From JAAXIE01 sp965263155 (GTDB lineage Bacteria > Chloroflexota > Dehalococcoidia > Lucifugimonadales > JAAXIE01), in the NCBI GenBank assembly GCA_965263155.1, contig OZ253586.1, positions 806,001 to 870,000 of the forward strand: 64,000 bases of DNA. Direction: 5' to 3'. Positions 51,867-60,023 of this stretch are shown here, one piece after another (position 1 is the stretch's first letter; every line of letters starts with the position of its first letter). The translations under genes and the position numbers were made by a program. Under the pieces are notes generated by a model. That model did no database searches and was not told where the DNA came from. It saw only the letters and a program-made list of their open reading frames with translations.

Positions 51867-53069
51867 TTGGTACAAGCCCAAGCAATCAATGACGCAAAAG
51901 AGCATTTCGGGACCGTGCTGGAGCAACAGTTGGCGCGTGTCGAGGTTATGAAACAGGAAGCCCCTTGGACTGACTACTCCAATCTATCGCCCATCATCAT
52001 AGGCAACCTCGGCGGCGACGGCATCGGTCCCTATATTGCCGCCGACGCCCAGCGGGTGCTGGAACAGCTACTCGCAGACGAGGTGGCTTCAGGGAAGGTA
52101 CAGTTTCGCACCATTGAAGGTCTGACGATTGAGAACCGGGCGGCTAAGCTCCAGTCCATTCCCGACGACGTACTCGAGGAGATCAGGGGATGCCACGTCA
52201 CCATGAAGGGCCCGACCCACACTCCTGAACAGGGCGATGGCTGGCCCAATATCGAGAGTGCCAACGTCAGCATGCGCAAGCATCTGGACCTGTTCGCCAA
52301 CGTGCGCCCGGTGCGCGTGCCTGCCCAAGGCATCGACTGGACCTTCTTCCGTGAGAACACCGAAGACCTGTATGCCGTGGGCAGCCAAGGCATCAACGTG
52401 ACCCCTGACCTAGCTGTCGACTTCCGGGTCATTACCAGTCAAGGGTCACGTCGTATCATTGACGCCGCCTTTGCCCATGCCCAGCGCACCGGCAAGGACC
52501 ATGTGACGATCGTCACCAAGGCCAACGTCGTAAAGACCACCGACGGCAAGTTCCTCGACATCGCCCGCGAGGTGGCGGAGGGGTACCCCGGCATCTCTTG
52601 GGAAGGGTGGTACATCGACCTGATGACAGCTGCCCTGATAAATCCGGCTCGTCAGAAGGATTTCCAGGTGCTCGCACTCCCCAACCTCTACGGTGACATC
52701 CTCACCGACGAGGCTGCCCAGATTCAGGGAGGCGTTGGCACCGCAGGCAGTGCCAACGTGGGCAAGGTGTACTCCATGTTTGAGGCCATCCACGGCAGCG
52801 CACCCCGCATGGTGCGCGAGGGCCGCGCCCAATACGCCGACCCCAGTTCCATGATGCGGGCCGGGGCCATGATGCTGGACCATCTAGGCTACTCCGAGTT
52901 GGCGGGTAAGCTGAGCCGCGCCCTAGACGTCTGCGGACAATATGAGCGCAACGTGGTGATGACGGGCCGCTCCACCGGGGCCACAGGCCAGGAGTTCGGC
53001 GACTACGTGGTCGACACCGTCAACGATTCCAGTCTTGACTCCCGCTGGGAAGCATACGTAAACGCCTAG
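51867..53069 (+). CDS. icd: Isocitrate dehydrogenase (isocitrate/isopropylmalate family)
   Basis: A 400-residue beta-decarboxylating dehydrogenase converting isocitrate to 2-oxoglutarate. N-terminal GNLGGDGIGP, the substrate-binding S-A-N-V-S-M-R-K, the catalytic Tyr in FFRENTEDLYAVG, Lys in TKANVVK and the metal-binding Asp in LPNLYGDILTDEAAQ are seen. S-x-N-V-x-x-R-K favours isocitrate over isopropylmalate. Start TTG 51867 is supported by AAGGAG at 51853-51858. It is followed by a hairpin and then by malate dehydrogenase, forming a TCA-cycle pair. Confidence 0.88.
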   Translation: MVQAQAINDAKEHFGTVLEQQLARVEVMKQEAPWTDYSNLSPIIIGNLGGDGIGPYIAADAQRVLEQLLADEVASGKVQFRTIEGLTIENRAAKLQSIPDDVLEEIRGCHVTMKGPTHTPEQGDGWPNIESANVSMRKHLDLFANVRPVRVPAQGIDWTFFRENTEDLYAVGSQGINVTPDLAVDFRVITSQGSRRIIDAAFAHAQRTGKDHVTIVTKANVVKTTDGKFLDIAREVAEGYPGISWEGWYIDLMTAALINPARQKDFQVLALPNLYGDILTDEAAQIQGGVGTAGSANVGKVYSMFEAIHGSAPRMVREGRAQYADPSSMMRAGAMMLDHLGYSELAGKLSRALDVCGQYERNVVMTGRSTGATGQEFGDYVVDTVNDSSLDSRWEAYVNA

Positions 53070-53127
53070 GCGTTCCACCCCATGCCAACCTTCCCGTTTC
53101 AAGGGGGAAGGGGTTAGGCCAAGGTTC

Positions 53128-53166
53128 TTAAGGAGGGAGCGGCTTTAGCTACCGCTCCCTCCTTAA
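53128..53166 (+). terminator. Strong hairpin between icd and mdh
   Basis: TTAAGGAGGGAGCGG and CCGCTCCCTCCTTAA make a perfect 15-bp stem with a 9-nt loop. It lacks a U-run on the plus strand, so it may be an attenuating or stabilising element rather than a plain terminator. The stem contains an anti-Shine-Dalgarno-like CTCCCTCC close to the mdh leader. Confidence 0.55.
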
Positions 53167-53207
53167 AAGGAAAGGGATTTGCCCCGATCTAGGAGGACTT
53201 GAAAGAT

Positions 53208-54143
53208 ATGCGCAGCAAGGTCTCAATAATCGGCGCGGGCAACGTGGGAGCAACCACGGCCCAGCGTGTCTATGAGTTGGGCTATGCCGACGTGGTGTTG
53301 GTCGATGTGGTCGAGGACCTGCCTCAGGGTAAGTCCCTTGATATGCTGGAGTCGGGGCCCGTCTTGGGGTTGGATAACAGCATCAGTGGGAGCAATGGCT
53401 ACGAGGAAACTGCCAACTCCGACTTGGTGATCATCACGGCAGGGATCGCCCGCAGGCCGGGTATGAGTCGCGACGACCTGCTGTTAACCAACATGAAGAT
53501 TACCGGCGACGTCACCCGCCAAGTGGTGGAGCATTCGCCCGACTGCATCATCATGGCAGTGACCAATCCGCTGGACGCCATGTGCCAGAATATCTACGAG
53601 ACAAGCGGCTTCCCGCGCAACCGCGTATTCGGCATGGCAGGTGTACTGGACACATCCCGCTTTCGCACCTTCATCGCCCAAGAGTTGGACGTGTCGGTGG
53701 AGGACGTGCAGGCGTACGTGCTTGGCGGGCACGGCGACGATATGGTTCCCTTGGTGCGCTACACCACTGTCGCTGGCATACCCATCAGCGACCTGCTGTC
53801 CCAAGAGGACATCGACCGTCTGGTGATTCGCACCCGCCAAGGCGGTGGCGAAATCGTGGCATTGCTAAAGGCTGGCAGTGCCTTCTACGCACCTGCGGCG
53901 TCGGTGACCCAGATGGTGGAGTCGGTCCTTCTGGACAAGAAGCGCATCCTCCCCTGCTGCGTCTACCTCGAGGGTGAGTACGGCATCAACGGTCTCTGTG
54001 TGGGGGTGCCCGTAAAGCTGGGAGCCAACGGCGTAGAGGACATAATCGAGATTAAGTTGACAGAAGACGAGCGCGCTGCTCTAGGCAAGTCGGCTAGCGC
54101 CGTGCAAGAATTGATGGATGTGATGAGGGGTGCCGCCGGTTAA
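53208..54143 (+). CDS. mdh: Malate dehydrogenase, NAD-dependent (LDH-like type)
   Basis: A 311-residue enzyme with the NAD-binding VSIIGAGNVGATTA, the catalytic Arg pair region ITAGIARRPGMSRDDL and VTNPLDAM, and the catalytic His in LGGHGDDMVP. The residue pattern (ARRPGMSR) is that of malate rather than lactate dehydrogenases. ATG 53208 is preferred: AGGAGG (53191-53196) is too close to the in-frame TTG 53199. It follows icd across a strong hairpin and precedes an aminotransferase gene by 29 bp. Confidence 0.93.
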   Translation: MRSKVSIIGAGNVGATTAQRVYELGYADVVLVDVVEDLPQGKSLDMLESGPVLGLDNSISGSNGYEETANSDLVIITAGIARRPGMSRDDLLLTNMKITGDVTRQVVEHSPDCIIMAVTNPLDAMCQNIYETSGFPRNRVFGMAGVLDTSRFRTFIAQELDVSVEDVQAYVLGGHGDDMVPLVRYTTVAGIPISDLLSQEDIDRLVIRTRQGGGEIVALLKAGSAFYAPAASVTQMVESVLLDKKRILPCCVYLEGEYGINGLCVGVPVKLGANGVEDIIEIKLTEDERAALGKSASAVQELMDVMRGAAG

Positions 54144-54172
54144 CTGAATCCACCAAATATGAAAGGTCGCTC

Positions 54173-55471
54173 ATGGCAAACCGTTCCGCGCAAGAAATGG
54201 AGCTCCTGGAAAAGGCTCGGCGTTACCTGCCGGGCGGAAACAACGGAAACCTGCAACACGAGCCTGAGCGACAGTTCCTCCTGCAACGGGGCAGTGGCTC
54301 CCATGTGTGGGACGTGAGCGGCCGTGAGTTTATCGACTACCTGCTGGGGTCCGGGCCTATGGTATTGGGTCATTCCCACCCGGCGGTGACCGAAGCCGTG
54401 GTGGATGCGGTTCGAGAAGGCAGCACATTCTTCGCCACCAATGACCGCGCCGTGGTGCTGGCCGAGCAGATAGTGGAGGCCGTCCCCTGCGCCGAGAAGG
54501 TCCGCTTCACTACCTCTGGAACCGACGCCACCTTCCAAGCTATGCGTGTGGCCCGCGCCTATCGCAGGCGCGAGAAGATTCTCAAATTCGAGGGCGGGTT
54601 CCACGGCAGCAACGACTATGCCCTGATGAGCGTCACTCCCGGCGAGCGCGGTGGCAACTTCCCTCACCCTGTTCCCAACAGCGCAGGCATCCCCAAGGCG
54701 ATAGAGGACTTGGTGCTAATCGCCCCTTTCAATGATGTTGAGACCACATCGCAAATCATAGAGCAGCACCACGACGAGTTGGCCTGCGTCATCATGGAAC
54801 CTATGCAGCGCGTCCTCGCCCCCAAGCCCGGCTTCTTGCAGGCGGTGCGTGACATCACTGCCCACTACCAGATACCCCTGATTTTCGACGAGGTGGTCAC
54901 CGGCTTCCGACTAGCCTACGGCGGTGCCCAAGAGTTCTACGGTGTGACCCCCGACATGGCCACTGTGGGCAAAATTGTTGGCGGTGGGTTCCCCCTAGCA
55001 GCCGTATGCGGACGCGATGAAATCATGGCGGTCTACGACGCCACCCGGGCCGAACCTGAGGACTTTGTGAGCCAAGTGGGCACTCTCAACGGGAACCATG
55101 TGGCCTGCGCAGCTGGCTTGGCTACCTTGGCAGAATTGCGCAAGCCCGGTGCTTACGAGAGGCTGCACGGGACCGGACGCAGGTTGCGGGAGGCCTTGGA
55201 GGCCCTTTGCAGCGAGGCTGAAATACCTGCACTGACTACCGGAGAGGACCCGACCTTCGATATCTTGTTCATGGACCAGGCCGTGTCCGACTACCGCTCC
55301 ACCTTGGGTAATGACCGTGATATCACCCAGCAGTTCAACGTGGGCCTGCTGGAGCGCGGAGTATTGAAGGGCTGGCCCAGCAAGTTCTACATCTCGCTAG
55401 CGCACACCGATGAGGACATAGACCGCACCATCGCGGCCTTCGCCGAGTCCATCGGCGAGATTAGGCGGTAG
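54173..55471 (+). CDS. Class III aminotransferase, glutamate-1-semialdehyde aminomutase-like
   Basis: A 432-residue PLP enzyme. The GSA-aminomutase-like N-terminus RYLPGGNNGN, SGTDATFQAMRVARAY, KFEGGFHGSND, IFDEVVTGFRLAYGGAQ and the PLP lysine in TVGKIVGGGFPLAAVCGR are visible. The family makes 5-aminolevulinate, but many relatives act on other amino compounds, and no other haem genes are near, so I leave the substrate open. A GAAAGG box precedes ATG 54173. The downstream pseudogene starts only 6 bp after its stop. Confidence 0.8.
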   Translation: MANRSAQEMELLEKARRYLPGGNNGNLQHEPERQFLLQRGSGSHVWDVSGREFIDYLLGSGPMVLGHSHPAVTEAVVDAVREGSTFFATNDRAVVLAEQIVEAVPCAEKVRFTTSGTDATFQAMRVARAYRRREKILKFEGGFHGSNDYALMSVTPGERGGNFPHPVPNSAGIPKAIEDLVLIAPFNDVETTSQIIEQHHDELACVIMEPMQRVLAPKPGFLQAVRDITAHYQIPLIFDEVVTGFRLAYGGAQEFYGVTPDMATVGKIVGGGFPLAAVCGRDEIMAVYDATRAEPEDFVSQVGTLNGNHVACAAGLATLAELRKPGAYERLHGTGRRLREALEALCSEAEIPALTTGEDPTFDILFMDQAVSDYRSTLGNDRDITQQFNVGLLERGVLKGWPSKFYISLAHTDEDIDRTIAAFAESIGEIRR

Positions 55472-55477
55472 TTCGTA

Positions 55478-56097
55478 GTGGCCCAAGTCAAAGACCCCCC
55501 AAGACGGGCTACTGACGCCCTGCACATCAAGAGCCGTCGACGCCTCAAGAAGATATTCACCGCCGACGACCTGCTTAACCTTTCCGAGTCTGCGTCCGAT
55601 GGCCGTTGTTATGAGCTGGTGGCAGGGAAGCTGTACGAAATGCCTCCACCCAGCCCGAGACGTGGCGTTGTCACGTCCAACATAGATTTCCTCTTGTAGA
55701 CCCATGTGCGACAGTACGCTTGGGCCGAGTGCTAGCGGGAGACCCCGGCTTTGTCCTGGGCCGGAACCCCGATACATTAAGAGGACCAGTCGTGGCCTAC
55801 CTCTCGTACCAACGGTTCCCTGCAAATGAGGAGTTTCCTATCCACTACGGTGATTTCGTCCCGGACCTCGTCGTGGAAGTGGTCTCTCCCTCGGACACTC
55901 GGCCTTACTTGCTGCAGAAGATGGAAGCATGGTTGGCAGACGGTGTGCGAGTAGTCTGGATTGTCGACCCGCGCCGCAGACAGGTAGCTATCCATAGTGC
56001 CGACCGAGACTCAGTGCTCCTGAACTCGTATGACACGTTGGACGGCTCGCCAGTCTTACTAGGGTTTACCTGCCAAGTGGCTGACTTCTTCGCCTAG
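55478..56097 (+). pseudogene. Uma2-family gene with nonsense codon and frameshift
   Basis: From GTG 55478 the Uma2 pattern runs ADDLLNLSESASDGRCYELVAGKLYEMPPPSPR ... SNIDFLL and stops at TAG 55697-55699. The same frame continues T-H-V-R-Q-Y-A beyond the stop, then one base is missing near 55719 (GCTTGG for GCTTTGG). The rest is in another frame: L-G-R-V-L-A-G-D-P-G-F to V-P-D-L-V-V-E-V-V-S-P-S-D and I-V-D-P. Two independent lesions argue for genuine decay. It is unrelated in detail to the Uma2 gene at 47047-47871. Confidence 0.75.
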
Positions 56098-56126
56098 CAG
56101 TCCCCCTTCGCTCGGCCCCTGAACGA

Positions 56127-56744
56127 CTAAGGCCAGTGCCAGTCGAAGGGGGCGTAGTGCCCGTTGCGGTTGGTGTTGTCCCAATGCATCCCGTGGTCGT
56201 CATAGGTGCTGGCTGTGCCCTTGGCTAGGTACAGGTCGGTATTCACCGGGTGGCCTGTGCTCTTGAGCAGCATGGTGTCGTCCTGACCCCGCTTGGTTAT
56301 CCCCTCAATGTTGAAGGAGATAATGTTGGGGATGGTGACGCTGCGTGTCTTGCCCTCGGCCTTGAATTCAATGGGCACGTAGCTGATGCCCTTGAAGTCG
56401 GTAGTCATGGCTAGCCAGCGTTCCGCCGGGCTGCCCATCCGCCCCGAAAGAATCTGCTCCATGGCCTCGCGCTGCTGGGCACTGGCACCTTCGTCCACGT
56501 AGAAAGCGGATGTCCAGTTGCCCGCCTCCATGGGACCGGGCGTGAGACAAGCAGCCACGAAGTTCAGGCCTGCCAGCGCTACGCCGTTGAACTCTCCTCC
56601 GGTGATGTGGAAGGCGAAGGCCACGTCACAGTGACCGTCGGTGGGTTGAACCCCGGTCCCCTGCACGATACAGGGACAAAGCACCTCGCAATTGCAGTTC
56701 TCGAAATACTCCCCTTGCAGAGTCCACCTGTTATTGGTAGTCAT
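56127..56744 (-). CDS. DUF1326 domain protein
   Basis: A 205-residue protein matching DUF1326. It starts W-T-L-Q-G-E-Y-F-E-N-C-N-C-E-V-L-C-P-C with the conserved cysteine cluster, then G-H-C-D-V-A-F-A-F-H-I. Function is unknown; the clustered cysteines suggest metal binding. GGAGGGAG precedes ATG 56744. It is the downstream gene of a minus-strand pair with a nitroreductase-like protein (31 bp apart). Confidence 0.85.
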   Translation of the reverse strand: MTTNNRWTLQGEYFENCNCEVLCPCIVQGTGVQPTDGHCDVAFAFHITGGEFNGVALAGLNFVAACLTPGPMEAGNWTSAFYVDEGASAQQREAMEQILSGRMGSPAERWLAMTTDFKGISYVPIEFKAEGKTRSVTIPNIISFNIEGITKRGQDDTMLLKSTGHPVNTDLYLAKGTASTYDDHGMHWDNTNRNGHYAPFDWHWP

Positions 56745-56775
56745 CGCTCCCTCCTCTCAGGCTGAGTCGTATGGG

Positions 56776-58077
56776 TCAGGCTAGGTTGTGCCAGCGGGCC
56801 ATATGCTGGCGATGGGTGTCCAGATAAGCCCCTTCACGGTACTGGGCGTCGTAGAACTCTAAATCTATATGCTGTGCTTGTACATAGAGGCACATCAGCA
56901 TGGTGGGCACAGTTCCGGGGAACTTGCCGTATGTATCGTATATGTACTGAGCGATCTCGCCAAGGCACTCTACGAACTCTTCCGAGTATGGGACGACGCT
57001 GCCTTTTACTCGGCGATTGTCGGAGAAGGGACCCTCGGTGTCCGGGTCGTAGGCCCCTCCTTCCCCGAATTTTCTACGAGCTATTTCCCTAGCGGCCGAC
57101 CGCATGTCAGGGTAATAGGGCGGGCATACGCCTTCGTAGTGGCCGTCTAGCCCCACGGGGTTGGGCGTGGTCCACCGCTCGTCACGATAGAACCTGAACC
57201 CTAGGCTGTCAAAGCCCGGCTCCTTGAAGGCGCCCATGGCGGCATGCGCCGATATCCCGGTGAACATCCAACCACCCAAGCCAATGGCCTGCATGGTCAG
57301 CATGGCATTGTGGGCCATCGGAGTAATGGCTCCTACGCCGGTGACGAACAGGTTCTGCTCCATCAGAGACAGCGCCGCAGGCTTGTCTTTGGAGAGAAAG
57401 CCAGACCGCACGTAAGGTTCCAAGTTGCCCGCGGGGCGCTTGGCTATATCGTCGTATACGTAGTAGCCACTAATCAGTCGCATGGTGAGGGAGGAGAACA
57501 GGTGCTCCGACAAGTCCGTCACCGGGATGAGCAGCGTGGTGCCCGGCAGATTGGCGTTCCAGAGATTGTGCTCGCTGATATGCGGTGGCTGCCGAGGCAC
57601 CTCCAAACGCTTGTCCGACAGCTTGGTGGTGGCTTCTTTCACTTGGCGCACCATCAACCCCAGCTCGCCTGCGTCCTCGGCAGGTTGTTCCACAACAGGT
57701 GCCAGATCCCGAGTCTTTACTAGGTAGACTCCGTTGTCATCCGTGTAGAACAGCTCCGGCGTGCCTACTCCAGCCCCAGTGGGGAATGTACGGCCGGTCA
57801 GTCTCATGGCGTAGTTGGCGTGCGAGTCAGGTGTGCCGGTCGAGTAGGGGATGCCGAAGTTCCAGCCAGTGACGCCTGTGGTGGCACAGATGAGCAGAGT
57901 TTGCTCTGCTTCAGAGAGTGGGAAGGGAGCATGGCGCGACTTGAAGGCCATCGGCCCGCCCGGCAACTCCATCCCCAACCCAAAACGCCGCGAGCGACGC
58001 CCAGCAATAGCTCTGCCCAAAGGGTAGTCCCATACTTGGGCCAGTAAATCCTGAGGATATTCGCTGTCGTCGGCCAT
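56776..58077 (-). CDS. Conserved protein with nitroreductase-like N-terminus
   Basis: A 433-residue protein; start ATG 58077, just after an in-frame TTG. The N-terminal G-R-R-S-R-R-F and L-S-E-A-E-Q-T-L-L-I-C-A-T-T-G resemble the FMN-binding start of nitroreductase-fold proteins. The C-terminal half (G-L-G-G-W-M-F-T-G, Y-P-D-M-R-S-A-A) is unlike any enzyme I can name. No signal or membrane segments. It is probably coupled with the DUF1326 gene. A nitroreductase-like flavoprotein is a guess. Confidence 0.5.
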   Translation of the reverse strand: MADDSEYPQDLLAQVWDYPLGRAIAGRRSRRFGLGMELPGGPMAFKSRHAPFPLSEAEQTLLICATTGVTGWNFGIPYSTGTPDSHANYAMRLTGRTFPTGAGVGTPELFYTDDNGVYLVKTRDLAPVVEQPAEDAGELGLMVRQVKEATTKLSDKRLEVPRQPPHISEHNLWNANLPGTTLLIPVTDLSEHLFSSLTMRLISGYYVYDDIAKRPAGNLEPYVRSGFLSKDKPAALSLMEQNLFVTGVGAITPMAHNAMLTMQAIGLGGWMFTGISAHAAMGAFKEPGFDSLGFRFYRDERWTTPNPVGLDGHYEGVCPPYYPDMRSAAREIARRKFGEGGAYDPDTEGPFSDNRRVKGSVVPYSEEFVECLGEIAQYIYDTYGKFPGTVPTMLMCLYVQAQHIDLEFYDAQYREGAYLDTHRQHMARWHNLA

Positions 58078-58129
58078 CAAACCCTACGCCCCTGCTTTCG
58101 AACGAGCTGTATCCGCGCTGGGGACACCC

Positions 58130-59014
58130 CTAGCTCGCCAACCCCAGCTTGCCTAGCATGGTGATGGGGGAGACTATGTGCCGCTTGAGCCCGAGGTCGT
58201 CGGGGTCCATGCCCATGGCTAGGCCGATGGCTTGGGGTAGGTGGAGGATGGGCATGTTGATGTTGCGTTGGGCTTGGGCTTGGGCCTTTGGCTGGAAGCC
58301 GTCCAAGTTGAGGTGGCACAAGGGGCAGGGGGTGACCATGGCGTCGGCTCCCAAGTCGGCTACCTCGGAGGTATGCTTGGCTACCATGGCCACTGAGTTC
58401 TTCTCGTTGATAGTCAAGATGGGGAAGCCACAGCAGCGCGATTTGCCTTCGAAGTCGACCAATTCCGCGCCCAGTGCTTCAATGATGGTCTCCAAGGAGG
58501 TCTGGCGTTCGGGATGGTTCTCGAAGTCCAAGGCATCGCTGGGGCGCATGATGTAGCAACCGTAGAAGGGGGCCAGCCGCACCTCGTTCAGGGGGAATAC
58601 CAAGTGCTCCCGCAAGGCGTCGACTCCCACGTCTTCCAGCAGCACCCAGAGTAGGTGCTTGGGGTCGGCGGTGCCCTTGTACTCCAAGCCCTCCTCTGCT
58701 AGGTAGTCATTCACCTTTGCCAGCAGGTCGGGATCGTCTTTCAGGCGCTTGTTGGCTTGGCTCATCACGCCTTGGCAGGTGCTGCAGATGGTCATGATGG
58801 GCAGACCCATCTGCTCGGCCATGGCGAATGTGCGGGCGTTCAGGGTGTCGCCCAGCAATTGGTTCTTCTCTTGGAGCACACCCGCGCCGGTGCAGGAAGC
58901 GCCAGTCATCTCCTCAAGCTCAATGCCCAGCCTTTGGCAGACCTGCATCGCTGCTGGGTAGAGCTCGGGGCAGCCTCCGCGGGACACGCAACCAGGATAG
59001 AAGGCGTATTTCAA
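58130..59014 (-). CDS. CCG-domain subunit of succinate dehydrogenase (SdhE/HdrB-like)
   Basis: A 294-residue protein with two cysteine-rich CCG-type domains. The first is C-V-S-R-G-G-C...S-C-T-G-A-G...C-S-T-C, with one cysteine of the CC pair replaced by S. The second is F-Y-G-C...R-C-C-G-F-P...P-C-P-L-C. This family replaces SdhC/SdhD in non-classical (type E) complexes and resembles HdrB. The start is TTG 59014, supported by AGGAGG at 7-nt spacing; a longer frame would overlap sdhB. It is the third gene of sdhA-sdhB-sdhE and probably handles electron transfer to quinone at the membrane. Confidence 0.82.
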   Translation of the reverse strand: MKYAFYPGCVSRGGCPELYPAAMQVCQRLGIELEEMTGASCTGAGVLQEKNQLLGDTLNARTFAMAEQMGLPIMTICSTCQGVMSQANKRLKDDPDLLAKVNDYLAEEGLEYKGTADPKHLLWVLLEDVGVDALREHLVFPLNEVRLAPFYGCYIMRPSDALDFENHPERQTSLETIIEALGAELVDFEGKSRCCGFPILTINEKNSVAMVAKHTSEVADLGADAMVTPCPLCHLNLDGFQPKAQAQAQRNINMPILHLPQAIGLAMGMDPDDLGLKRHIVSPITMLGKLGLAS

Positions 59015-59042
59015 CTGGGAACCTCCTGAAACAGCTTGAGGG

Positions 59043-60023
59043 CTAGGAACGGTTGGCCTTCTCTTCGTCCTCGGCCCGTTGGAAGATTCGGCGAACATGG
59101 CGAGCGTTGTCACCCGGCAGCGACTTGTGGATCAGGGGAGGCATCTTGCCCTTGAGGGCGGCTCGCAGTGCCACTGGAGCGTAGCCTAGGAGCACCGGCA
59201 GATTGGTAATGCCTGCCGTCTTGATGGGCAGCTTTAGCTCGTCCAAAGACCCTGAGTGTCCCACGGAGTCGGCGAAGGCCTCAGCATGGCGCGCGCCGGG
59301 GTTATTGTCGTAGCCCGCCTCGATAGCACGACCTCGCAGGGCCATAATGCGGTCCATAGGGGCTACGCCCTTGGGGCAGGCCTCGACGCACTCGAAGCAG
59401 CGAGTGCAGTCCCAGATGCCGGAGTACTTGCCCAGTTCTTGCAAACGGTGGTCGTCGGCGGAGTCGCGGGGGTCCGCTACAAAGCGGTAGGCCTTGGCCA
59501 AGGCCGCTGGCCCAAGGAAGTTGGGGTCCACTTCCAGCACCGTGCAGTCGGAGACGCAGGCCCCACATAGGATGCAGTCCATGACTCCAGCCAAGTGGAG
59601 CATGGCCTCGTTGGGCGCGATGTACTCGCCTTCGGGCTCGGGGCCAGCAGGTTGCATCCAAGGCTCCACTGCCATCACCTTGTCCCAGAAGGGGGTGAGG
59701 TCGGCAACTAAGTCCTTCACCACTGGCATGTTGCCCATGGGCTCCACGGTAATGGAGTCACCTGCGCCCACGGCGTCGCTGATCTTGGTCTTGCAGGCCA
59801 AGCCAGCGTGGCCGTTGACACGCATGGCGCACGAGCCGCAGATGGCACTGCGACAGGAGCAGCGCAAGCCTAGGGTGCCGTCCTGCTGCTCCCTGATTTC
59901 CATCAAGGTGTCGAGGACGGTGGAGAACTGGTTCACCTCTACTTGGTACTCTTGCCACCAAGAGCGGGAGGCCTCGTCGGAAGCTTCGGGGTTATATCGC
60001 TTCACATTGACGGTAACCGGCAT
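59043..60023 (-). CDS. sdhB: Succinate dehydrogenase iron-sulfur subunit
   Basis: A 326-residue protein; start ATG 60023 overlaps the sdhA stop (TGATG). A 2Fe-2S ferredoxin domain (R-C-S-C-R-S-A-I-C-G-S-C-A-M) is followed by two cluster motifs, C-I-L-C-G-A-C-V-S-D-C and C-T-R-C-F-E-C-V-E-A-C-P. In the classical enzyme the last motif is CxxIxxC and binds a 3Fe-4S cluster. Here the extra cysteine predicts 4Fe-4S, as reported for type E enzymes of Sulfolobales. It carries electrons from FAD to the CCG subunit. Confidence 0.9.
   Translation of the reverse strand: MPVTVNVKRYNPEASDEASRSWWQEYQVEVNQFSTVLDTLMEIREQQDGTLGLRCSCRSAICGSCAMRVNGHAGLACKTKISDAVGAGDSITVEPMGNMPVVKDLVADLTPFWDKVMAVEPWMQPAGPEPEGEYIAPNEAMLHLAGVMDCILCGACVSDCTVLEVDPNFLGPAALAKAYRFVADPRDSADDHRLQELGKYSGIWDCTRCFECVEACPKGVAPMDRIMALRGRAIEAGYDNNPGARHAEAFADSVGHSGSLDELKLPIKTAGITNLPVLLGYAPVALRAALKGKMPPLIHKSLPGDNARHVRRIFQRAEDEEKANRS

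Noticed and set aside
59015..59113. Longer N-terminus for the CCG subunit
   Set aside because: It would overlap sdhB, and AGGAGG precedes TTG 59014 at proper spacing.
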